Positions 16,020-25,063 are shown, numbered from the stretch's first letter. The stretch: DNA of 64,000 nucleotides from a virus (IMGVR_UViG_3300046740_000431:28027-92026); one strand, 5' to 3'. Made by a program: numbers and translations. The notes: a model not told the origin generated them from the sequence alone.

Positions 16020-16772
16020 TCAGTGCTGTGGGTAGGTTACGCAGTGCACGCGGCCGTCCCAGCATGCCCGGCACTCGCCGCACTTGTTGTCCCTGGTCTC
16101 CACGGCGCGGCACTCGATGGACCCACGACCCTCGACCACGCGCACGCCGCTCGAGCTGTACGGGACGCTGGAGACCGCGCTGACGGGGATCCCGGCGAGC
16201 TCGGCGGGCAGCACGGGCTCCGAGTCGATCATGTGCGCGGAGAGCCGCACCGTGAGGTTGCCCGGGATCTCGCGACCGGCCAGGTACTCCCTGACCACCT
16301 CGTACTCCCTGGTGGGCAGCCAGTGCCTGACGCCCGGCGTTCTTCGGCAGACCTCGACGATGTTCTCGAGGTGCCAGAGGCCCTGTAGATCCCCGCTGTC
16401 ATGCCACCGGAACCAGTCGTGCGGCGGCCTGCAGGCGCTCGAGATCAGCTTGACCATCGCCTCGACCCAGAGCGGGTGGTGGATGCCGTTCCACCTGCGC
16501 CGGTGGCCCTCGAGCAGCGGGCGCCAGGTCCGGTACCAGTCGGTCATGGCGTAGCAGCCGGAGCACACCGAGCCAGGGACGCCGCGGAGCTTGCCGCCGG
16601 TCTGGCAGCGCTGGGCCGAGATCCCGTAGCTGTAGCCCGGCATCTTCGACGGGTGTCCGAGCGATCCAGCGATGGCCGTGGCCACCTTCCTGGTCATCGG
16701 CCCGCTGTAGTCGTGGGGGATCGCCGTCGCCTCCGTGAACTCGCGGACGACGGGCAGCGAGCCGCGGCGCAC
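16020..16772 (-). CDS. Gp88-family phage protein
   Basis: 250 residues matching the phage Gene 88 family: KMPGYSYGISAQRCQTGGKL, GSVCSGCYAM, FRWHDSGDLQ, HWLPTREYE and a late Cys cluster (DNKCGECRACW). The two Cys clusters suggest a metal or Fe-S site. Function of the family is not established. GTG start directly abuts the upstream stop, with GGAGG 7 bases upstream. A second protein with related features (Gp37/Gp68-like) is at 30502. Confidence 0.85.
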   Translation of the reverse strand: MRRGSLPVVREFTEATAIPHDYSGPMTRKVATAIAGSLGHPSKMPGYSYGISAQRCQTGGKLRGVPGSVCSGCYAMTDWYRTWRPLLEGHRRRWNGIHHPLWVEAMVKLISSACRPPHDWFRWHDSGDLQGLWHLENIVEVCRRTPGVRHWLPTREYEVVREYLAGREIPGNLTVRLSAHMIDSEPVLPAELAGIPVSAVSSVPYSSSGVRVVEGRGSIECRAVETRDNKCGECRACWDGRVHCVTYPQH

Positions 16773-17069
16773 CTACCCTCCGCCGGAATCGCCGAGGTCG
16801 ACGTAGCCGATGGACCGGAGCTCGCGCCTGGCCTGCTGCCGGTTGACCCGTCGGAACCTGCGGGTCATCGCGCGCGCCGCCGACTCTCCGCGGTGCCACG
16901 GCCGCCAGTGGTCCGCGGCGTGGGTGTGTCCGTTGATGATCCCCGGGTCGTCGCCGAATACGGCGCCCGGGATCTCAACCCACCTGAACCACAGAGAGTC
17001 GGAGCCGTCCATCCTGACGATGCCGTCGAGGCGCGGCGTCACGGCGTCGATCCTATCGATGTTGGTCAT
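16773..17069 (-). CDS. Hypothetical protein
   Basis: 98 residues beginning MTNIDRIDAV at an ATGA overlap. Carries SDSLWFRWVEIPGAVFGDD, GHTHAADHWRPWH and a basic helix RRFRRVNRQQARREL. The HTH...H pattern could bind metal. No family recognised. Confidence 0.65.
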   Translation of the reverse strand: MTNIDRIDAVTPRLDGIVRMDGSDSLWFRWVEIPGAVFGDDPGIINGHTHAADHWRPWHRGESAARAMTRRFRRVNRQQARRELRSIGYVDLGDSGGG

Positions 17070-17284
17070 CGGGTGTGGTCCGCCGGGTAGATGCGGTTGA
17101 CGCGCTTCCCGCCGGCGGCTTCGTGGACGCTGGCGTCGAGCTCGTGGTCGAGCAGCCGACCGACCGAGTACTCCGCCGACTTGCTCTGCGATGCGTGCTC
17201 CTGGCACTGCTCGACCATGACCCACCCATCGAGCTCGGGATCGTACGCCTCCGAGCAGCCGCAGCCGCGGACGACAGCGCTCAC
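17066..17284 (-). CDS. Small protein with early Cys pair
   Basis: 72 residues, GTG start (GTGA overlap). RGCGCSEAYDPELDGWVMVEQC at the N-terminus gives four Cys/His ligands together with EQCQEH, so a small zinc module is likely. The remainder is polar, ending KRVNRIYPADHTR. No family recognised. Confidence 0.65.
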   Translation of the reverse strand: MSAVVRGCGCSEAYDPELDGWVMVEQCQEHASQSKSAEYSVGRLLDHELDASVHEAAGGKRVNRIYPADHTR

Positions 17285-17730
17285 GGGCGGGCCGCCAGGA
17301 ACTCAGCCACGGCCGCGTTGGCGCCGCTGATGACCGCCTCCGCGGACTCGGCCATGCCGTGCTGCTCCACCACCGCGGCGAGAGCCTGGCGGCTCCACCC
17401 GACGATCACGCCGTAGAGCCAGGAGTCCGTGGGGTTCTTGGACCAGTCGCGCTGGTCGGTCGACATCGCGGTGATCAGCGAGGCGATGGCGATGTGGAGA
17501 ACTGGGAGAGATCCCCTGATGTCGTCCTGTGCGTCAGCCCGCTGCCGGTCGTACTCCGGCATCTGAGCCTTGGCTTGCTCGTCATGTGCGGAGCGAAGCT
17601 CGAGAAGCTCAGAGACGGCATTCTGGAGATCTGCTCGCATCTTCCTGACGCGATCGAGAAGATCTCCAGGACCACCGTGTTCGTCGACTCCCAGGGCACT
17701 CGCCAGAGCTTCGGTTGCTGAGCTTTCCAT
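17281..17730 (-). CDS. Hypothetical helical protein
   Basis: 149 residues from ATG 17730, chosen because GGAGG lies 5 bases upstream. N-terminal half is a coiled coil (VRKMRADLQNAVSELLELRS); the rest is helical with a hydrophobic stretch (VLHIAIASLITAM, WLYGVIVGWSRQALAAV). The RBS abuts the 3' end of the tRNA-like gene, so the tRNA would have to be processed off the same leftward transcript. Confidence 0.7.
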   Translation of the reverse strand: MESSATEALASALGVDEHGGPGDLLDRVRKMRADLQNAVSELLELRSAHDEQAKAQMPEYDRQRADAQDDIRGSLPVLHIAIASLITAMSTDQRDWSKNPTDSWLYGVIVGWSRQALAAVVEQHGMAESAEAVISGANAAVAEFLAARP

Positions 17731-17740
17731 GTTCCCTCCG

Positions 17741-17834
17741 TGCACCAGGCGGGGCTCGAACCCGCGACCTTCGCAGCCGGACCGGAGGTATGACGCTCCG
17801 ACCGCGGACGCTCTACCGTCTGAGCTACCGGTGC
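17741..17834 (-). tRNA. Aberrant tRNA-like gene with about 21 extra bases
   Basis: Acceptor GCACCGG/CTGGTGC, D arm GCTC-AGACGGTA-GAGC and T arm GCGGG-TTCGAGC-CCCGC are all perfect, but the interval between D and T arms is 44 bases instead of about 23 for a class I tRNA. No canonical 5-bp anticodon stem with 7-base loop is found. GAGCGTC occurs twice, 8 bases apart, suggesting an internal duplication. Could be a decayed tRNA, one with an insertion in the anticodon region, or a class II tRNA with odd folding. Confidence 0.6.
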
Positions 17835-17919
17835 ATACGACGCAGGAGAATTCCTGCGCCGGGCGCCCGCGGCCGCCACGCCGAGTCGCGCCAGGGGTGG
17901 CGCGGCGGGAACATCGAGA

Positions 17920-18033
17920 TCACCGGACCGCCAAGCTCCACAGCACGACTGCCAGTGGCATCACGAGCAACCACAACAGGAGGAGGATACCTGCGCTTCC
18001 GCAGGCGTCAGGCTTGTTTCGTCCGATCGGCAT
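17920..18033 (-). CDS. Very small membrane protein
   Basis: 37 residues from an ATG, reading MPIGRNKPDACG and then a single long hydrophobic helix (ILLLLWLLVMPLAVVLWSLA) with a positively charged end. The hydrophobic stretch over 20 residues is unlikely by chance in this GC-rich sequence. No clear Shine-Dalgarno. Function unknown. Confidence 0.42.
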   Translation of the reverse strand: MPIGRNKPDACGSAGILLLLWLLVMPLAVVLWSLAVR

Positions 18034-18065
18034 CAGGCGATAATGCGGGCGTAGAGCGTGAAATG

Positions 18066-18338
18066 TCAAGCATCGCCTAACGCCTCGGCCAGCCGCTCGC
18101 GCTCGAAATTCGGCCTCGCTTCTCGGTCAACCTGGCGGATCCCGGCGAGCAGGTTGTAGCTGGGACGGGTCTTCGCCTCCCCGGTGCTGGCGTCCATCAT
18201 GGTCACCGCGACCACGCGGAGACGAGATCTCATGTCGCGAGCTGCCGAGATCGCCTCATCGACCAGGAGGTCGACGGACTGGTATCGCTGGCCGGTGTCG
18301 AGCACCACCTCGACGATGAACGGGCCGCAGGACTTCAC
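18066..18338 (-). CDS. Hypothetical protein
   Basis: 90 residues, GTG start. Alternating hydrophobic strands (FIVEVVLDTGQRYQ, RLRVVAVTMMD) and helices suggest a small alpha/beta fold. Located 3' of the collagen-like fibre gene. No family recognised. Confidence 0.62.
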   Translation of the reverse strand: MKSCGPFIVEVVLDTGQRYQSVDLLVDEAISAARDMRSRLRVVAVTMMDASTGEAKTRPSYNLLAGIRQVDREARPNFERERLAEALGDA

Positions 18339-18371
18339 CAGATCGACTATGCGGCGCCCGCCCGCAAACGG

Positions 18372-19556
18372 TCAAGCCAGGAGCTGCTCGACCTGGGCGC
18401 CCGACAGCGTGGCGTTGCTGACCAGCGTGAGCACCGGGGACCCCGCATCGGTAACGGTTTCGAGCATCACCCACCACCCGGCTGGCACGAATCCGCCGAT
18501 CGCGTTGCCGTTCCCGGTCTTGTTGGCGATGGCGACGCCGAGCCCGAGGTTGTACTCGACCTCGCAGCAGCTCGGCTGAACCGTCGTAGATCCCGCGGTC
18601 GGTCCCATGCGGAACTGCACGCGACCCTTGTGGTTGCCGGCCAATGACGCCGTCACGGATGCCGACGCGCGGTAGGAGACGATCGACGGGGCTGTCGGCG
18701 ATACCTGGAAAGCGGTGTTGAGCACGCGCGCGGCGACTCCGCCGGTGATCCCGGGGAGCTGGGCAGTGACGGAGCCGAACCCGGCGCCAGCTGGTCCAGT
18801 TGCGCCGGTAGCCCCGGTGTTGCCCTGTGGTCCGGTTGCCCCGGTGGCCCCCTGCGCTCCGGTCATCCCCTGAGTGCCGGTGGCACCCTGCGGACCAGTC
18901 GCACCCTGTGGGCCAGTCGATCCGGCTGGGCCAGTCAACCCCTGCGGACCTTGGGCTCCGGTCGCGCCGGCAGTTCCAGTGAGGCCCTGCGGGCCTTGCA
19001 CGCCGGTGGAACCTGGAATCCCTGCTGCCCCGGTCAACCCCGTCGCGCCGGTGTCGCCCTTCGCGCCAGCCGGTCCTGCGGTGCCCTGGATCCCCTGCAT
19101 CCCGGTCTGCCCCGTTGCCCCGGTCGCGCCCTGGGCGCCGGCCGGGCCGGTGGCGCCGGCTGGTCCCTGCGGCCCGGTCGCTCCGGCGTCACCCTTCGGG
19201 CCCTGCGGGCCGACGGCACCGACAGCTCCGGCCGGGCCGGTGGTGCCGGCTGCACCCTGGGATCCGGTGGCGCCCTGCGGACCGGTGGCGCCGACCTGGC
19301 CAGGAGATCCCGTTGCTCCGGTTGGCCCCTGAGGTCCAGCCGCTCCCTGGGCTCCTGTCGGTCCAGCTGGTCCGGCTGGCCCCTCGATGGTCATCCACGC
19401 GGTGTCGCTGTTGTCGGCGGTCTTTACTTCGAGGTGCGGGACGTTCGACCCGTCCACCCAGACGCACAGCCTACCGGTTGGGCCCGTGAACCCGTTGCCG
19501 GGCTGCTGGGGGTTGTTGGGGGTGATCCAGATCGTTGGCATCGGGACGTCGGACAT
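18372..19556 (-). CDS. Collagen-like tail fibre protein
   Basis: 394 residues. The first 58 form an attachment domain ([24 protein letters not shown]). Residues 59-258 are about 66 uninterrupted Gly-X-Y triplets rich in GPQ, GAT and GPA, predicted to form a collagen triple helix. The last 135 residues are a beta-rich globular tip. Such proteins are trimeric phage fibres. The ATG at 19556 starts MSDVPMP; the frame upstream is not coding-like. Confidence 0.88.
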   Translation of the reverse strand: MSDVPMPTIWITPNNPQQPGNGFTGPTGRLCVWVDGSNVPHLEVKTADNSDTAWMTIEGPAGPAGPTGAQGAAGPQGPTGATGSPGQVGATGPQGATGSQGAAGTTGPAGAVGAVGPQGPKGDAGATGPQGPAGATGPAGAQGATGATGQTGMQGIQGTAGPAGAKGDTGATGLTGAAGIPGSTGVQGPQGLTGTAGATGAQGPQGLTGPAGSTGPQGATGPQGATGTQGMTGAQGATGATGPQGNTGATGATGPAGAGFGSVTAQLPGITGGVAARVLNTAFQVSPTAPSIVSYRASASVTASLAGNHKGRVQFRMGPTAGSTTVQPSCCEVEYNLGLGVAIANKTGNGNAIGGFVPAGWWVMLETVTDAGSPVLTLVSNATLSGAQVEQLLA

Positions 19557-19602
19557 CGTGCGGTGATACGCCACGGACCGACACCACACCACGTCTAAGT
19601 TG

Positions 19603-19926
19603 CTACGGCTCCCACGTCGCGCCAGGCACGACGTCGAAGGCCTTGGCGTAGGCCTTGCCGTCGCTCGGCGTCGCGCCGGCGCCAGCCGAGATCGCAGCGG
19701 CGCGCTGAGCGGCCGACAGGGCGATGTACGTGACGGTGGATCCGGTCGACGGGGTCCTGACGTCCGCGATCTGCGCGCCGATGGTCGCGAGGTTCGCCGT
19801 CAGGAAGTCCTGCAGAGCAGGAAGCGACGTGTCGCTCACCATGTGACACCAGTCGTCACCGACGACGCCTGGAGGGTGGAAGTCGGTCGCGGAATGCGTG
19901 GATACGGGGCCGATGTAGATGGTCAC
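19603..19926 (-). CDS. DUF4031-like protein
   Basis: 107 residues. MTIYIGPV at the start and [16 protein letters not shown] (about 26-41) match the pattern of DUF4031 proteins (short first strand, then W-x-H-M-x-S-D-T), found in phages and bacteria. The remainder diverges. Function of the family unknown. It lies directly upstream of the collagen-like fibre gene. Confidence 0.6.
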   Translation of the reverse strand: MTIYIGPVSTHSATDFHPPGVVGDDWCHMVSDTSLPALQDFLTANLATIGAQIADVRTPSTGSTVTYIALSAAQRAAAISAGAGATPSDGKAYAKAFDVVPGATWEP

Positions 19927-20714
19927 ACCGGGATCGGTATCACGTTGCCGGCGTCGTCGACCTGAAACCCGTCCGCGATCTCTGCCGTGGCCCTCGCAAC
20001 GATGACGGCGCGCGCGAGAGCTGCTTCCTGGTCGTGCCGCTCGAGCTCGCCGAGCAGGTCTACGAGCTTCATGATCTTCTCGAGGGTAGCCCTCTGCCTC
20101 CGCGGAGTCGCCGCGCAGGCGGCGAACAGGCGCAGGATCTCTTGGTTGATCCCGAGGACAGCCTGCTCGACTTCGTCAACCCGTGAACTCGCCTGCGCCT
20201 GTGCACGCTCGGCCTGGCACTTCATGCAACCGGGGTCGCAGTCTCCGCGCTGGCCCGTCCCACCTGGCCCGTGCTTCATGCGTAGATCTCGGCCGGTTTC
20301 GCCAGGGAAGAAACCGGCCGCGCGCAGCTTGTTCAACTTCTCGAACATCCTTGGCGGCTCCGTGCTCCGCTCGATCTCCTCTCGGACGATCTGTCGGATG
20401 TTGACCGCCGACTCGACGCCTTGTGCTCGAAGATCTCGCAGTTCGCGAAGCGCGGCCGCCGTCATCCACCCTGCATCTCCGGTCGCGTAGTGCTTCAGCA
20501 TCTTGTCGATGGCGGAGTCGGACAGCTTGGCCGGCTTCTGCGCCAGCTCGTCAAGCCTCCGCTTCGCCCTGGCCGCGAGATCTCCAACTGCCGCAAGGCA
20601 ACTCAGGCAGTCCACCAGGTCAACGCACGTGGTTGCGTTCTCCGTTGGCGACCCGCTCCCGCAGTAGCGCTCGAGTCCGCCGAACCCGTCTCCGAGTAGA
20701 TGTGTAGTTGCCAT
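19923..20714 (-). CDS. Hypothetical protein with Cys clusters and coiled coil
   Basis: 263 residues. The ATG at 20714 is preferred because AAGGAAG lies 4 bases upstream; an ATG at 20738 overlaps the previous stop (ATGA) and is an alternative. CVDLVDCLSCLA near the N-terminus and DCDPGCMKCQ in the middle suggest zinc binding. The C-terminal half is helical (EEIERST, VDEVEQAVLGINQEILRLF) and ends with a short beta segment. No family recognised. Confidence 0.62.
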   Translation of the reverse strand: MATTHLLGDGFGGLERYCGSGSPTENATTCVDLVDCLSCLAAVGDLAARAKRRLDELAQKPAKLSDSAIDKMLKHYATGDAGWMTAAALRELRDLRAQGVESAVNIRQIVREEIERSTEPPRMFEKLNKLRAAGFFPGETGRDLRMKHGPGGTGQRGDCDPGCMKCQAERAQAQASSRVDEVEQAVLGINQEILRLFAACAATPRRQRATLEKIMKLVDLLGELERHDQEAALARAVIVARATAEIADGFQVDDAGNVIPIPV

Positions 20715-20734
20715 TGTCTTCCTTGTTGTTGATG

Positions 20735-21166
20735 TCATGCGCTTTTTCGGTGCGTGTCGTGGCATCCAGAACAGCGGCATCCGTGGGTAGCCGCTCCGTG
20801 CGCCGCGCCGTTGATGCAGAGCTTGAGCAGGCGCAGCTTGTCTCGCCGGTGCTGCGCGAGCAGCCGCTGGGTCTGGTCTGACTTGTACCGGCGTGCCATC
20901 GGGCTCGATGCGTCCTCGATCGCGGTCGACCCGGACTGGCCCACCGCCCACGGCGTAGGGCTGCCCTCTCGCCTGACCAGGTACCCGGCCTTCGCCATCC
21001 TGCCGAGCTGGCCGTTCATCCACCTGACCAGCGCGTCGGGTTGCAGCCTCGACCTTGGCATCACCGCGGCAACGATCTGATCGGCGGTAGAGATCCCGGC
21101 CAGGCTCACCGCCCTCAGGATCGCGGTCCACGTGGTCCCGATCCGGGCAGATCTCCGTTGCCTCAT
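20735..21166 (-). CDS. Winged-helix-like DNA-binding protein
   Basis: 143 residues with AAAGGA 3-8 bases upstream of the ATG. Residues 15-70 resemble a winged helix: STADQIVAAVMPRSR then WMNGQLGRMAKAGYLVRREG. The C-terminal third is basic with GCRCSGCHDTH, a possible zinc site. May be a regulator of this gene cluster. No specific family assigned. Confidence 0.62.
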   Translation of the reverse strand: MRQRRSARIGTTWTAILRAVSLAGISTADQIVAAVMPRSRLQPDALVRWMNGQLGRMAKAGYLVRREGSPTPWAVGQSGSTAIEDASSPMARRYKSDQTQRLLAQHRRDKLRLLKLCINGAAHGAATHGCRCSGCHDTHRKSA

Positions 21167-21174
21167 GGGTCCTT

Positions 21175-21789
21175 TTATCGTCGCTTACCCGTGAATGTCA
21201 ACGAACGTCCGGCCGGCTGTGGATAAGGCACCAGGAACGGAGCTCGCCAGATCGCGGCCGCCGATGAGATCCCGGACTCGATGGCCTGCGGCACGATGGC
21301 GACCGGGACGCCGGCAGCCAGCGCAGCGGCAACGTCAGGGCGTCCTGTGAGAAGCGGATCGGTCATCGCGACCACTGCGTCGGCGCGCTGCGCCAGCGCA
21401 GCGGCGGCCTCGGCCTTCATATGGTGGGGCTCGGTCCTGACGAGGTACGGGGACACAGCGAAGATCCCCATGGTCTCGAGCCAGGATGCGTGCTGGCAAC
21501 CCTGCGCCGCCCAGTCCCCTGGCCACGCCAGGTAGACCACCAGCGGGATTCCGAGCGCCGCCAGCGCGGCCGGCGCGATCCTCACCTGGCGAGGCGCCAT
21601 GGCGCTCGCGCGGGCGCCGGATAGCATGTGCCCGTCGGCCGTCGCCCGGCGGACCATCTGCACGGTGGCGGCCGGGCTCCTGCCCGTGGCCTTGGCGATC
21701 TCGACCGCCACCGGAGGCCGGTGGAGCTCTATGGCGAGGCGCTGGACCTGGCGAAGCCACGAAGCTCGGCGCGCCGGGATCAGCTTCAC
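21175..21789 (-). CDS. Hypothetical protein with N-terminal HTH
   Basis: 204 residues, GTG in a GTGA overlap with the helicase stop. Residues 10-60 look like an HTH (PPVAVEIAKATGRSPAATVQ then MVRRATADGHML). The rest is alpha/beta with Ala-rich strands: IPLVVYLAWPGDW, VVAMTDPLLTGRPDVAAALA, VPVAIVPQAIESGISS. This could be a ligand-binding Rossmann-like domain. No family recognised. It ends the Mom/helicase cluster. Confidence 0.65.
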   Translation of the reverse strand: MKLIPARRASWLRQVQRLAIELHRPPVAVEIAKATGRSPAATVQMVRRATADGHMLSGARASAMAPRQVRIAPAALAALGIPLVVYLAWPGDWAAQGCQHASWLETMGIFAVSPYLVRTEPHHMKAEAAAALAQRADAVVAMTDPLLTGRPDVAAALAAGVPVAIVPQAIESGISSAAAIWRAPFLVPYPQPAGRSLTFTGKRR

Positions 21790-23525
21790 GCCGGCCTCGC
21801 CTTCCTGCGCAGCACGTCCTCGGCGAGCCGCCTGATGTGGTCGTCGGCTGCGCCTTTGAACTCCGGCATGCCGGACGCGTCGGGGTTCAGGAGGTAGTGC
21901 GACTGGGCCTCCTTGATGCCGAGCACGTCGGAGATCACCGGGTCGCTGCCCTCGTCGGCGAGCGGGACGTAGATCGTCACCGGCTGGGTCTGCCCATCGC
22001 GGTGCAGGCGGCCGATGTCCTGGTGGATCACCTGCGGTGACCAGTCGAGCTCTCCGATGACGCCAGTCCTGCACACGGACTGGAGGCCATCGAGCCCGGC
22101 GCCGGCGCGCAGCGAGATGATCAAGACCTGGGCATCACCCTCGACGAACCGCTTCCTGGCCGCGTCCTTCTGGCCTTCGCTCTGCTTCCCGGTGTAGAGC
22201 GCGTACCGGATCGGCGTCGTGTGGCGCTCGAACGAGTCGGCCCACAAGCTGTAGACCTCGTGGTGCCAGCCGAACAACACGACCTTGTCGCCGCCGTCGA
22301 CCAGCATGCGGACCAGGTCAGCCACCGCGCCGGCCTTTGCGATCCCGGTGGCCTGTCGGAGCCTCCAGTCGAGCTCTCCGGCGCTCTGCATCCGTTCGGT
22401 CGGTGACCCGATCCTGTCGAGCACCCGGCGCGCGAGCTCGGCGACGTCGGCGGACGCCTTGTTGATCGCGTCCGGGTCGCACTCGACGGCGTGCCTCACC
22501 ACCGTGAGCTCCGGGATCTCGCGGCCGACGTCCTTCCGGGTGCGCCGGATCATCAATCCGCTCTCGCGCAGGTAGCTGCCGAGCGCCGCGGGGTCCTGGA
22601 CCGACGCCTTGCCGTCCTGCCCCGGCGGGCCTCCGCACCACTCGTCGTAGAACTCCTTGTGCGTGCCGAGCTGCCCAGGCGCGATCACCTCCATCACGTT
22701 GAAGATCTCGTTGCCGTAGTTGTAGACCGGCGTCGCCGTGAGCCCGATCCGCAGGTCGGCGGCCTGCGCGAGCGCCACGCCGGCCGCGTACTTCTTCGTC
22801 CCCGCGTGCCTGAATTCCTGCGCCTCGTCCATGATCACCGTGCGGGCCACGCCGGCCAGCGACTCCACCCAGCCGTGGAGCTTGTGGTAGTTGATCAAGA
22901 GCACATCGGGCACGCTCTTGCTCCTGACCATCGAGCGGCGCTTGGTGACCGGGTCCCGCTCCATGCGGATGTCCGTGAACGGGTACGGCTGGGCCTTGCG
23001 GATCCGATGGACGCGCAGCTTCGGCGCGAAGCGCGCGAGCTCGCGCTCCCACTGCCTGGTGAGGTGGGTCATCGTGATCACAACGGCGGGCAGGGTTCCG
23101 GGCGCCGTGAGCGCGCAGATCGCGGTGACCGTCTTGCCGGTCCCGAGGTCGTCGGCGATGAGCAGGTTACCGGTGCGCAGCGCGAGGTCGGCGCCGAGCC
23201 GCTGGTACTCGCGGGCCGGCAGCGCGAGCTCGAACGCGCGCGGCACGTAGTCGGCCATGTCGATCGCCTCGATGGCCGCGAGCTTCGCTTCCTGCTCGCC
23301 GATCAGCGACCGGAACTTCGCCTCGGACTTGGCGTCGACCTCGAGCGGGTGCCTCTCGCGGAACCAGTCGAGGTCGTAGGCGTGCTCCGGGGTCGCGGAG
23401 AGCTTGAACACCCCGGCCCGGTACCGCTGCGCGCCGCCGAACAGCCTCCGCAGCCGGATGCTCACGTGTGCCGGCGCGGTGATGATGAGCTGGTCGTCTT
23501 CGATTCGGATTGCGCCTGGGGTCAC
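21786..23525 (-). CDS. SNF2-type DNA helicase/ATPase
   Basis: 579 residues from a GTG overlapping the Mom-like gene's stop. Superfamily 2 motifs are all present: Q-like LPAREYQRLG, Walker A ADDLGTGKT (124-132), motif II DEAQ (232-235), motif III LTATP (261-265), and motif VI QDIGRLHRDGQ near 490-500. Length matches minimal SNF2/SSL-type phage helicases. It probably uses ATP to remodel or translocate on double-stranded DNA. Coupling to the Mom-like gene suggests a joint role. Confidence 0.9.
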   Translation of the reverse strand: MTPGAIRIEDDQLIITAPAHVSIRLRRLFGGAQRYRAGVFKLSATPEHAYDLDWFRERHPLEVDAKSEAKFRSLIGEQEAKLAAIEAIDMADYVPRAFELALPAREYQRLGADLALRTGNLLIADDLGTGKTVTAICALTAPGTLPAVVITMTHLTRQWERELARFAPKLRVHRIRKAQPYPFTDIRMERDPVTKRRSMVRSKSVPDVLLINYHKLHGWVESLAGVARTVIMDEAQEFRHAGTKKYAAGVALAQAADLRIGLTATPVYNYGNEIFNVMEVIAPGQLGTHKEFYDEWCGGPPGQDGKASVQDPAALGSYLRESGLMIRRTRKDVGREIPELTVVRHAVECDPDAINKASADVAELARRVLDRIGSPTERMQSAGELDWRLRQATGIAKAGAVADLVRMLVDGGDKVVLFGWHHEVYSLWADSFERHTTPIRYALYTGKQSEGQKDAARKRFVEGDAQVLIISLRAGAGLDGLQSVCRTGVIGELDWSPQVIHQDIGRLHRDGQTQPVTIYVPLADEGSDPVISDVLGIKEAQSHYLLNPDASGMPEFKGAADDHIRRLAEDVLRRKARPA

Positions 23526-24322
23526 GCGGTCCTCCAGAACTTCGGGTACGGCAACGCGGCCGCGGTCAACACCTCGCGCCGGCGGCGCCGATCGAGGCTC
23601 CAGAGGTATCGGTGATTGCCGTGGTGCCGCAGCGGCCGGGTCAGGAGCGGGCGCCATCGCCGCAGCCACGCCGCTGCGTCCTCATCGGGCCCGAGCCGGT
23701 CCGCGCCCCAGCGCTCGAGCGCGGCCGCCGCGTAGCGCCACCCGACATCGCGGCACGTCAGCTTGCTCATCGCGCGCCTGCTCAGCACGGTGCCGTCGGG
23801 GAGCAGCCGCAGCGTCGACGGGTTGGTGCGGCCGACGTACCGGCCGTTGGTGGCGCAGTAGATCGTGCCGAGGTGGCCCGGGAACACCATCGCGCCAGCC
23901 GCGCTGGTCCGCGCGACCGGATCGGCGCAGCTCGCGACCGCGGTCACCCGGCCGCGCAGCGCGGAGAAGCACCGCGCGAGGAACCAGCTCTCGCCGTTGC
24001 CCGGCACGCTGTCGACGAGCACGAAGCGCCCGAGGTCGACCGCCTCGCGCGGATCGAGCGTGGGCCACACCGCTCGGTGCGCCGCGCCGGACGCGCCGAC
24101 CGAGAACACCGCCACGCCAGCGAGCTCGCCGCGCTGGTACAGCCCGAACCGGAACCGCGCCGCGCACCATGTTCCGCTGTAGTGGTGGTGTTCGACGAAC
24201 GCCCGCGGCCGCGCGTCGTCGGCGAACTCGACGACGTCGTACGCGGACGGCCGGATCAGCTCGCCGCTGGGCCGCCGGGACTCGCGGCGCTCGGTCCAGC
24301 GCTGGACGAAGTCGGTGATCAC
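23522..24322 (-). CDS. Mom-like DNA-modification protein (GNAT fold)
   Basis: 266 residues. After a polar N-terminus the pattern follows Mu Mom relatives: HHHYSG (about 45-50), FGLYQRGELAGVAVFSVG, LGRFVLVDSVPGNGESWFLARCF, VASCADPVART and IYCATNGRYVGRT. Mom makes a carbamoylmethyl-type adenine in phage DNA that resists restriction. Conserved positions include the HYS, the R/D strand and A-D-P. C-terminal part is Arg-rich. Similarity is at pattern level; substrate here is unproven. Confidence 0.75.
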   Translation of the reverse strand: MITDFVQRWTERRESRRPSGELIRPSAYDVVEFADDARPRAFVEHHHYSGTWCAARFRFGLYQRGELAGVAVFSVGASGAAHRAVWPTLDPREAVDLGRFVLVDSVPGNGESWFLARCFSALRGRVTAVASCADPVARTSAAGAMVFPGHLGTIYCATNGRYVGRTNPSTLRLLPDGTVLSRRAMSKLTCRDVGWRYAAAALERWGADRLGPDEDAAAWLRRWRPLLTRPLRHHGNHRYLWSLDRRRRREVLTAAALPYPKFWRTA

Positions 24323-24359
24323 CGGACGCCCATGGCTGCACCGAGACCGTCGAGACTGC

Positions 24360-24803
24360 TCACGACGTCCTCAGCGCGATCACGCGGAACGGCTTTCCAC
24401 CGATGGTTGAGTCGCGCTGGTTGCCAAGCGGGCCGGTGAGCTTGCGGGTCAGCTGCGCCGACGTCGTCACGACGATCACGGCGTCGACGTCCTGCATCGT
24501 CGCGTAGCGCTGGACCTGGCGCTCGACCGCCGCGGCTGATCCGCCGAGCTTGAGCTCCAGCACGACGTTGATCCGGCGCGCGACGTCTGGGGCCACGCGG
24601 ACGTGGACAAGGATGTCGAACCGCCCGCCGTGGATCGCGACCTCGCGCTCGAAGCTGACCCCGCGGTCGGCCAGCGTTCCCTGGATCCGCTCGGTGAGCG
24701 CGATCGACACCTGATCCTGCAGCTCCGCCTCGTCGCGAACCCGGAACACGTACCCGGCCAGCGCGTCGAAGACGAGCCTAATCGCTTCCTCGGTGGTGAT
24801 CAT
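24360..24803 (-). CDS. PD-(D/E)XK nuclease-fold protein
   Basis: 147 residues. GGRFDILVHV followed by NVVLELKLGG supplies the D...E-x-K active-site pattern (Asp at about 62, Glu-x-Lys about 82-84), with helix AAVERQVQRYA after it and VIVVTTS strand. This resembles restriction-like or phage nuclease domains. It lies between the Mom-like gene and a Cys-rich gene, with ATGA overlap upstream. Could be a DNA nuclease, or a catalytic partner of the helicase and modification genes. Confidence 0.78.
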   Translation of the reverse strand: MITTEEAIRLVFDALAGYVFRVRDEAELQDQVSIALTERIQGTLADRGVSFEREVAIHGGRFDILVHVRVAPDVARRINVVLELKLGGSAAAVERQVQRYATMQDVDAVIVVTTSAQLTRKLTGPLGNQRDSTIGGKPFRVIALRTS

Positions 24804-25063
24804 CCGAAATCCTCGACGTACTCGATGATGACCCTGAAGTTCAAACAGCCGGTGGGGCGGAATGTTTTGATGGCGTACGCGATGAACTTCTCGCGCTGCT
24901 CGGACGACTCGCGCCTCAGACGACGAACGACATCATCCTCGCTGGCACAGGCACCGAGACGCCGCATTCTACCGGCGAAGAACTCGTCGATTTTAGACAC
25001 CGCTCTCGCCAGATCAGCGTCGATCTGACACCCGATGCACGATCCGCACTTTTTGATCATCAT
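24800..25063 (-). CDS. Small Cys-rich protein
   Basis: 87 residues from ATG at 25063 (ATGA overlap, GAGGT 4 bases upstream). KKCGSCIGCQID near the N-terminus is a likely zinc ribbon half, then a charged helical middle (VSKIDEFFAGRMRRLGACAS, RRLRRESSEQREKF) and a beta-like end NFRVIIEYVEDFG. Coupled to the nuclease gene. No family recognised. Confidence 0.62.
   Translation of the reverse strand: MMIKKCGSCIGCQIDADLARAVSKIDEFFAGRMRRLGACASEDDVVRRLRRESSEQREKFIAYAIKTFRPTGCLNFRVIIEYVEDFG

Noticed and set aside
17825-17923. 32-codon GTG frame between the small membrane gene and the tRNA
   Set aside because: It is coupled (GTGA) to the preceding small gene but its stop lies inside the tRNA-like gene and the protein (Pro/Arg-rich) is not convincing.
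18372-19332. Possible tandem DNA repeat array or CRISPR in the collagen-like gene
   Set aside because: The periodicity is 9 bases and reflects Gly-X-Y codons; there are no spacers of 30-40 bases with constant repeats.
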